From the NCBI GenBank assembly GCA_965365285.1, contig CBDUBC010000045.1:1-20964 (forward strand): a DNA stretch of 20,964 nt, written 5' to 3'. The translations under genes and the position numbers were made by a program. Source of the DNA: JAURDE01 sp965365285 (GTDB lineage: Bacteria; Bdellovibrionota; Bacteriovoracia; Bacteriovoracales; Bacteriovoracaceae). The stretch's first letter is position 1, and every line of letters starts with the position of its first letter. This document shows, piece by piece, positions 17,012 through 20,964 of this stretch. Under the pieces are notes generated by a model that saw only the letters and a list, made by a program, of their open reading frames with translations, had not been told where the DNA came from and did not search any database.

Positions 17012-17028
17012 CCTCCTTAATTGGGAGG
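17012..17028 (-). promoter_or_regulatory. Possible Shine-Dalgarno-masking hairpin of rplJ
   Basis: CCTCC (17028-17024) can pair with GGAGG (17016-17012), the core of the rplJ Shine-Dalgarno, across a 7-base loop. Folding would hide the ribosome-binding site, which could serve L10-L12 feedback. The stem is only 5 base pairs, and pyrimidine-rich tracts can match a Shine-Dalgarno by chance. Confidence 0.35.
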
Positions 17029-17086
17029 GAGATTTCTGGCAGGATTTATATGGATTACTCCAAACCGACCTTCATCAACCTCTAGT

Positions 17087-17788
17087 TTATACAAGCTGAG
17101 AAGCTTGCAGTGTATCAATTTTAATTCCTGGGCCCATTGTTGTACTCACAGTCAGAGACTTAAGATAAGTACCTTTTGAACTCGCAGGCTTTGCTTTCAT
17201 AATTGCTGTTACAATTGCGTTAAAGTTTTGGCTTAGTTGTTCAGCAGTGAAAGATTTCTTTCCGATTGGCACGTGAATAATACCGTTCTTTTCAGTTCGA
17301 TACTCAACCTTACCACCTTTTTGCTCTTTTACAGCTTTAGCAACATCAGGAGTAACAGTTCCAAGTTTTGGGTTTGGCATAAGACCTCTAGGTCCTAGGA
17401 TCTTACCAATTCGACCAAGCTTACCCATCATATCTGGAGAAGCGATCATTCTATCGAAATCAGTCCAACCACCTTGGATTTTTGTAATGATGTCATCACC
17501 ACCAACGAAATCAGCTCCAGCAGCTTCTGCTTCAGAAACTTTATCTCCGCTCGTTACAACACAAACTTTAACACTTTTCCCTGTACCTGCTGGAAGAGCA
17601 AGAGCTCCTCTGATCATTTGATCAGCATGTCTTGGGTCAACACCAAGTCTGAAAGCAAGATCTACTGTTTCGTCAAATTTAGCAAAGTTTGCTTCTTTAA
17701 CAAGGTTTAGAGCTTCCTCGATCGTATACTTTTTTGTTGAGTCGATTTTGGCGATTGCCTCACGATACTTTTTGCTTTGTTTAGCCAT
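17087..17788 (-). CDS. rplA: 50S ribosomal protein L1
   Basis: L1 forms the mobile stalk that escorts deacylated tRNA out of the E site, and in many bacteria it represses the L11-L1 operon. The 233-residue product begins MAKQSKKYREAIAKID and holds the two-domain L1 pattern. Domain I includes DETVDLAFRLGVDPRHADQM. Domain II includes GADFVGGDDIITKIQGGW, DRMIASPDMM and GRIGKILGPRGLMPNPKLGT, the last being the family signature. GGGAGG followed by A bases precedes the ATG. The 45 bases before the start closely copy the leader of rplK, an unusual arrangement. Confidence 0.98.
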   Translation of the reverse strand: MAKQSKKYREAIAKIDSTKKYTIEEALNLVKEANFAKFDETVDLAFRLGVDPRHADQMIRGALALPAGTGKSVKVCVVTSGDKVSEAEAAGADFVGGDDIITKIQGGWTDFDRMIASPDMMGKLGRIGKILGPRGLMPNPKLGTVTPDVAKAVKEQKGGKVEYRTEKNGIIHVPIGKKSFTAEQLSQNFNAIVTAIMKAKPASSKGTYLKSLTVSTTMGPGIKIDTLQASQLV

Positions 17789-17833
17789 TTTTCCTCCCGG
17801 TTCAAGCGAATAGCACTACGGCCAATCTCCCGT
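17789..17833 (-). promoter_or_regulatory. rplA leader, copy of the rplK leader
   Basis: This 45-base segment matches the rplK leader (18271-18316) in 38 of 46 aligned columns, with one single-base gap. It begins ACGGGAGA and ends GAACCGGGAGGAAAA before ATG. The inner arms GATTGG and CTATTC can form an imperfect stem in the same place as the rplK stem, including a G-U wobble. L1 binding is a natural hypothesis. Confidence 0.6.
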
Positions 17834-17844
17834 TCATTTATAAT

Positions 17845-18270
17845 TTAGTAATCTAGTTTTAGTCCCATACTTCTGATAGAGCCCTCAATCGTTCTCATAC
17901 CAGCTTCTTTAGTTGCAGCTGTTAAATCTGGTTTTTTGTTTTCCACAACTTCTTCAACTACATTTTGAGGAACTTTTCCTGCCACTTCGTGACCTGGCTT
18001 GTTCGCTCCACTCTTAAGATTGAGTTTTTTCTTGAGTAGGTAAGACGCTGGTGGTGTCTTAGTAACAAAAGTAAAAGATCTGTCAGAGTAAACAGTGATG
18101 ATTGTAGGAAGTACAACACCTGCTTCTTTTTGCGTTTTTGCATTGAAAGCCTTGCAAAATTCCATGATGTTTACACCTTTTTGACCAAGAGCTGGTCCAA
18201 TAGGTGGAGATGGGTTTGCTTTTCCGCCTTCGATTTGTAACTTAATAAAACCTGTAACTTTCTTTGCCAT
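17845..18270 (-). CDS. rplK: 50S ribosomal protein L11
   Basis: L11 forms the base of the GTPase-associated centre with 23S rRNA helices 43-44. It is the target region of thiostrepton and is needed for RelA activation. The 141-residue product is the usual length. It shows the proline-rich switch PSPPIGPALGQKGVNIMEF, with the prolines linked to thiostrepton action intact. SDRSFTFVTKTPPASYLL and the C-terminal RNA-binding segment ending GSIRSMGLKLDY follow. GGGAGG plus A bases precedes the ATG. nusG ends 51 bases upstream. The leader is duplicated before rplA. Confidence 0.98.
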   Translation of the reverse strand: MAKKVTGFIKLQIEGGKANPSPPIGPALGQKGVNIMEFCKAFNAKTQKEAGVVLPTIITVYSDRSFTFVTKTPPASYLLKKKLNLKSGANKPGHEVAGKVPQNVVEEVVENKKPDLTAATKEAGMRTIEGSIRSMGLKLDY

Positions 18271-18316
18271 TTTTCCTCCCGGTTCAAACGACTAGCTCTA
18301 GTGTCTAGTCTCCCGT
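18271..18316 (-). promoter_or_regulatory. rplK leader with stem, duplicated before rplA
   Basis: The 46-base leader begins ACGGGAGA, contains GACTAG-(9)-CTAGTC as a perfect 6-base-pair stem (18310-18290), and ends GAACCGGGAGGAAAA before the ATG. The same design occurs before rplA. In E. coli, L1 represses the operon by binding just upstream of rplK, so this is a candidate L1 site. Confidence 0.6.
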
Positions 18317-18321
18317 AATAA

Positions 18322-18966
18322 TTAAGATATTTTTTCTACCTGAGAAGTTTCTAGCTCCACAGGAGTTGGTCTACCAAAAATAGATACACTTACTTTAAGC
18401 TTGCCTTTGTCATTAACAGCTTCAACTGTTCCAACAAAAGATGCGAACGGTCCTTCAATAACCTTAACAGACTCACCCTCTGTAAATTCAACAGAAGACT
18501 TCGGTCTTTTATATCCATCCTTAGCTTGGTTGGTCATGTATGCTGCTTCTTCATCACTGATAGGAGCAGGCTTATCCTTAGTTCCACCAACAAAACCAGT
18601 AATCTTGTCAGTATCCTTAACTAAGTGCCAGGTATTATCATTCATGATCATTTTGATAAGAACGTATCCTGGAAAATACTTTTTCTTTAAAGTTCTTTTT
18701 TTGCCACCAACATTCGTTGTGACTGTTTCTTCAGGGGCCATGATGTCCGAGAAAAATTCCATATAATTATAATTTACAACTCTTTCTCTAAGAGCTTTAA
18801 CAACTTTGTTTTCCTGACCAGTCATAGTCTTGGCGATATACCATCTAAAGTCTGGTGAATCACCTTTAGCGAAACCATATTTATCTTGAAGTGTACTAAG
18901 CTCTTGATCCGTTTCTTCAGTACTTTCTTCTACAGCAACTTCTGTTTTTGTGTTTTCTTCAGTCAT
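18322..18966 (-). CDS. nusG: Transcription elongation/antitermination factor NusG
   Basis: NusG binds the RNA polymerase clamp through its NGN domain, and S10 or Rho through its KOW domain. The 214-residue product has an NGN domain starting at RWYIAKTMTGQENKV (about 41), with KKKYFPGYVLIKM and VGGTKDKPAPI. A C-terminal KOW domain follows (GESVKVIEGPFASFVGTVE). Residues 1-40 are an acidic extension with about 12 Asp/Glu against 3 Lys; E. coli NusG lacks it. I chose ATG at 18966 with AAGGA (18977-18981) 10 bases upstream. An in-frame TTG at 18990 would overlap secE and is less likely. secE ends 13 bases upstream. Confidence 0.96.
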   Translation of the reverse strand: MTEENTKTEVAVEESTEETDQELSTLQDKYGFAKGDSPDFRWYIAKTMTGQENKVVKALRERVVNYNYMEFFSDIMAPEETVTTNVGGKKRTLKKKYFPGYVLIKMIMNDNTWHLVKDTDKITGFVGGTKDKPAPISDEEAAYMTNQAKDGYKRPKSSVEFTEGESVKVIEGPFASFVGTVEAVNDKGKLKVSVSIFGRPTPVELETSQVEKIS

Positions 18967-18979
18967 TTTGTCATTGTCC

Positions 18980-19366
18980 TTAATAAACAAGTGATAAGAG
19001 TTGTTTGGATAAAAAATCTATAAGTACAAAGAGTCCACTCACAATGGAAACTCCAATTACAATACCAACAGTAACTTTAACGACACCATCGTTTTCAGGC
19101 CAAACAACTTTAAGAAGTTCGCCGTAAACTTCTTGCATATAAGAAATTGCTTTCTTGTTTTTTGCAATAGCAAGAAACGTAACTACACCAAGTAAAATCC
19201 CTATCCCTTGAGAGAAAAGGATAAAATTTCCAACCTTCGCTTCAAGGTCGAACCATTCGCTTAGTTGTTCAATAAAACGAATAGTTACAAATGCTACGAG
19301 AACGCTACAACCAGCGATAAGAGCATTAATCCATTTCTTACCATCTTCACTTTTGATGATCGACAT
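18980..19366 (-). CDS. secE: Preprotein translocase subunit SecE, three-helix form
   Basis: SecE clamps the two halves of SecY in the inner-membrane translocon. The 128-residue product has hydrophobic segments at about 12-31 and 47-67. A conserved amphipathic stretch with VYGELLKVVWP follows (about 79-90), then a third membrane helix at about 95-118. The conserved core is the last helix plus the amphipathic part; the two extra helices match the E. coli-type long SecE rather than the one-helix form. Two ATG codons are possible, 19372 and 19366. I prefer 19366 because AAAGG is 9 bases away rather than 3. nusG follows after 13 bases, as usual. Confidence 0.93.
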   Translation of the reverse strand: MSIIKSEDGKKWINALIAGCSVLVAFVTIRFIEQLSEWFDLEAKVGNFILFSQGIGILLGVVTFLAIAKNKKAISYMQEVYGELLKVVWPENDGVVKVTVGIVIGVSIVSGLFVLIDFLSKQLLSLVY

Positions 19367-19395
19367 ACACATTTACCTTTATTTAGGGTATGGAA

Positions 19396-19401
19396 ATTAT
19401 A
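19396..19401 (-). promoter_or_regulatory. Candidate -10 box of the secE operon
   Basis: A consensus TATAAT lies about 30 bases before the secE start. The expected -35 position has AGGAAG at 17 bases, a poor match. A second pair, TGGACA-(19)-TATAAG, lies a little upstream. A promoter is expected because the tuf terminator and an opposing gene separate secE from upstream transcription. Confidence 0.4.
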
Positions 19402-19633
19402 ATTGCCAAAAATCCAGTCTTCCTTATATGCACAATCTTGACCAACTTGTCCATTCATTTTATGAGGGCACCTCACCGAGAAATATTTTCTAACTTGGCG
19501 CACAATGAATTACTGCCCACAAATCAAGTTATGAATAAAAGATCTTTAATCTAACATCTACCCTTACTTTGCTTTAATACTATGCGTTACACTTATTTAT
19601 GTAGCTTTTTTCTCTTTTACACCATTTTTGGGC

Positions 19634-19639
19634 TATAAT
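19634..19639 (+). promoter_or_regulatory. Candidate -10 box of the small exported-protein gene
   Basis: A consensus TATAAT lies 37 bases before the ATG at 19676, with GGGAG as ribosome-binding site in between. No good -35 is present at 16-18 bases, so it may need an activator or another sigma factor. An alternative is TTGACC-(17)-TATGAG at 19438-19466, which would give a leader of about 200 bases. Confidence 0.4.
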
Positions 19640-19675
19640 TTATATACAAGTTTAAATTCAGAATAGGGAGAATTT

Positions 19676-19942
19676 ATGAAGTCATTTGCCATAATCGCTA
19701 CGTTTTTGCTCACTGTACAAGCTTTTGCCGGAGACTGGGTAAGAGACAAGAACGGAAACAAGGTTAAACAAGGCAGTAAAGTTAAATACTATGACAAGGG
19801 CACGGAATGTGAGGGCCAAGTAAGAACATTAAATCAAGCTCAATGGAAAGTTACTGTTAATTGGTATAAAAATAAAAGCACTGGCAGATGCCCTCAAGGG
19901 GAAGTTGATGCTAATGACATAAATGCTCAAGACAATAAATAA
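19676..19942 (+). CDS. Small Sec-exported protein, function unknown
   Basis: I do not recognise this 88-residue protein. It starts MKSFAIIATFLLTVQAFA, a clear Sec signal peptide with a likely signal peptidase I cut after Ala18. The mature part is about 70 residues, polar and Lys/Asn-rich. It contains exactly two cysteines (Cys45, Cys72), which could form a disulfide in the periplasm or outside. The pattern KQGSKVKYYDKG, GQVRTLN, then WKVTVNWY suggests a small beta-barrel, perhaps SH3-like; this is inference. GGGAG lies 5 bases before ATG. It is the only plus-strand gene. It sits between tRNA-Trp and secE, and its stop is 5 bases from the tRNA 3' end on the opposite strand. Confidence 0.85.
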   Translation: MKSFAIIATFLLTVQAFAGDWVRDKNGNKVKQGSKVKYYDKGTECEGQVRTLNQAQWKVTVNWYKNKSTGRCPQGEVDANDINAQDNK

Positions 19943-19947
19943 TAAAG

Positions 19948-20023
19948 TGGCGGGCGCAGAGGGATTCGAACCCCCAACCTACTGATTTGGAATCAGCCGC
20001 TCTACCGTTGGAGCTATACACCC
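19948..20023 (-). tRNA. trnW: tRNA-Trp (anticodon CCA)
   Basis: The 76-base cloverleaf folds fully. The acceptor stem is GGGTGTA with TGCGCCC (two G-U pairs). The D-arm is GCTC-loop-GAGC, and the anticodon stem is GCTGA/TCAGT with loop TTCCAAA, giving anticodon CCA. The T-arm has TTCGAAT, the discriminator is G, and the 3' CCA is encoded. tRNA-Trp between tuf and secE is a common bacterial order. It reads UGG codons in EF-Tu complexes, whose gene lies just upstream. Only 10 bases separate it from the tuf terminator's T-run. Confidence 0.97.
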
Positions 20024-20033
20024 GAATTTTAGG

Positions 20034-20062
20034 AAAAAAAAAGGCCGGAAAGATCCGGCCTT
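20034..20062 (-). terminator. Intrinsic terminator of tuf, possibly bidirectional
   Basis: AAGGCCGGA and TCCGGCCTT form a perfect 9-base-pair GC-rich stem with a 4-base loop, followed on the minus strand by seven further T bases. It begins 17 bases after the tuf stop. On the plus strand the same stem is followed by TTCTATATTTTTATT, a weaker U-rich tract. It could therefore also stop transcripts from the small plus-strand gene after they cross the tRNA. Confidence 0.9.
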
Positions 20063-20079
20063 CTATATTTTTATTCTAA

Positions 20080-20964
20080 TTAAAGAATCTCAGAAACTGT
20101 ACCAGCACCGATGGTTCTCCCACCTTCTCTGATCGCAAATCTTAACCCTTTTTCCATAGCAACTGGGTTAATCAGCTCAACAGCAAAAGAAGTGTTATCA
20201 CCTGGCATGATCATTTCAGTACCTTCATTTAGAGTAACGGTACCAGTGATGTCAGTTGTTCTAAAATAGAATTGTGGCTTATAACCTTTGAAGATTGGAG
20301 TGTGTCTTCCACCTTCTTCTTTAGTAAGGATATAAACTTCACATCTAAATTTATTGTGAACAGTAACAGAACCTGGCTTACAAAGAACTTGACCTCTTTC
20401 AACGTCTTCTCTCTTTGTCCCTCTAAGAAGGATACCACAGTTGTCACCTGCTTGACCTTGGTCAAGAAGCTTTCTAAACATTTCAACACCAGTAACGGTT
20501 GTTTTTTGAGTGTCTCTAATACCGAGGATCTCAACTTCTTCACCAACTTTAATGATCCCTCTTTCAACTCTACCTGTAACAACAGTCCCTCTACCTGAGA
20601 TAGAGAAAACGTCTTCAACTGGCATAAGGAAATCTTTATCGATCGCTCTTTCTGGAGTTGGGATGTACTCATCAACTCTTTCCATAAGCTCGAGAATTCT
20701 TTCTTTACCGATAGCAGGATCTCTTCCTTCAACAGCTGCAAGAGCAGAACCAGCAACGATAGGAATATCATCACCTGGAAAGTCGTAAGAAGATAGAAGT
20801 TCTCTAATTTCCATTTCAACTAGCTCAAGTAGTTCTTCATCATCTACTTGGTCTACTTTGTTAAGGAAAACAACGATAGCTGGAACACCAACCTGTCTAG
20901 CAAGTAGGATGTGCTCTCTAGTTTGTGGCATAGGACCATCTGCTGCAGAAACAACAAGAATAGC
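20080..20964 (-). CDS. tuf: Elongation factor Tu, 3' part (cut by window edge)
   Basis: EF-Tu delivers aminoacyl-tRNA to the ribosomal A site. The window holds the last 294 residues; the full protein is usually about 395, so the P-loop and switch regions are beyond base 20964. The visible part starts AILVVSAADGPMPQTREH, then FLNKVDQVDDEELLEL with the guanine-specificity NKVD motif, and GSALAAVEG as G5. Domain II follows (GRGTVVTGRVERG) and then domain III (HTPIFKGYKPQFYFRTTD), ending GTVSEIL. Internal methionines in this stretch are not starts, because the frame continues with conserved sequence to the edge. An intrinsic terminator follows the stop. Confidence 0.98.
   Translation of the reverse strand, partial: AILVVSAADGPMPQTREHILLARQVGVPAIVVFLNKVDQVDDEELLELVEMEIRELLSSYDFPGDDIPIVAGSALAAVEGRDPAIGKERILELMERVDEYIPTPERAIDKDFLMPVEDVFSISGRGTVVTGRVERGIIKVGEEVEILGIRDTQKTTVTGVEMFRKLLDQGQAGDNCGILLRGTKREDVERGQVLCKPGSVTVHNKFRCEVYILTKEEGGRHTPIFKGYKPQFYFRTTDITGTVTLNEGTEMIMPGDNTSFAVELINPVAMEKGLRFAIREGGRTIGAGTVSEIL

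Larger units (their letters stand above)
19373..19675. other. 303-base divergent intergenic region
   Basis: This is the only gene-free stretch above 300 bases. It separates secE (minus) from the small exported-protein gene (plus) and is very AT-rich at both ends. It holds a TATAAT box facing each gene (19401-19396 minus, 19634-19639 plus). A plus-strand pair TTGACC (19438-19443) and TATGAG (19461-19466) has a 17-base spacer. A minus-strand TGGACA-(19)-TATAAG overlaps the same area. A 54-codon plus-strand frame (19390-19554) is open but lacks a convincing ribosome-binding site. I see no terminator, RNA gene or repeat here. Confidence 0.6.

Noticed and set aside
17007..17012. Two-residue extension of L10 from GTG at 17012
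   Set aside because: The GTG lies on the AGGAGG that serves ATG at 17006.
18967..18990. Eight-residue extension of NusG from TTG at 18990
   Set aside because: It would overlap the secE end, uses a rare start, and ATG at 18966 has AAGGA upstream.
19294..19503. Minus-strand frame overlapping the secE start
   Set aside because: It needs a GTG start without a ribosome-binding site and overlaps the recognisable SecE N-terminus in another frame.
19390..19554. A 54-codon plus-strand frame (MEIIIAKNPVFLICTILTN...) upstream of the small gene
   Set aside because: AGGG lies only one base from the ATG, the frame overlaps the secE promoter candidate, and nothing in the product is recognisable. A frame this long is plausible by chance in AT-rich DNA.
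1..20964. Search by eye for CRISPR arrays, insertion sequences, phage, toxin-antitoxin or defence genes
   Set aside because: None seen. All large frames are recognised housekeeping genes, and no spaced direct repeats or terminal inverted repeats of element size were found.

Overview
This window is a bacterial information-processing supercluster. Apart from one small gene, every gene lies on the minus strand. In transcription order, from high to low coordinates, it runs: tuf (3' part) - tRNA-Trp - [small plus-strand gene] - secE - nusG - rplK - rplA - rplJ - rplL - rpoB - rpoC - rpsL - rpsG - fusA - rpsJ - rplC - rplD - rplW - rplB - rpsS - rplV - rpsC - rplP (5' part). This is the L11/rif cluster, the str cluster and the S10 cluster joined end to end. 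No tuf copy sits between fusA and rpsJ.

The organism is a Gram-negative, AT-leaning bacterium (about 40% G+C by eye). The large beta SI1 and beta-prime SI3 insertions point to a proteobacterial-type RNA polymerase. A three-helix SecE, a divergent EF-G with a spirochaete/delta-like domain IV, and a small Sec-exported protein also fit a delta-proteobacterial or Bdellovibrionota-like (perhaps Bacteriovorax-like) lineage. That placement is inference from remembered family features, not a search.

Region 20024-20964 holds the EF-Tu 3' end and a textbook intrinsic terminator. Region 19373-20023 holds tRNA-Trp, a convergent 88-aa exported-protein gene and a 303-bp divergent promoter region. Region 16086-19366 encodes SecE, NusG, L11, L1, L10 and L12. 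It has a duplicated leader before rplK and rplA and a possible Shine-Dalgarno-masking hairpin before rplJ. Region 7695-15995 encodes the RNA polymerase beta and beta-prime subunits, separated from rplL by a strong attenuator-like hairpin. Region 4592-7624 encodes S12, S7 and EF-G, with a strong hairpin in the rpsL-rpsG gap. Region 1-4497 encodes S10 to L16, driven by a TTGACA-type promoter framed by an inverted repeat.

The proteins form one functional unit: transcription (RpoB, RpoC, NusG), ribosome assembly, elongation (EF-Tu, EF-G, L7/L12 stalk) and protein export (SecE). I see no CRISPR array, insertion sequence, prophage or defence system. The candidate novelties are cis-regulatory RNA elements, the EF-G variant and the small exported protein.
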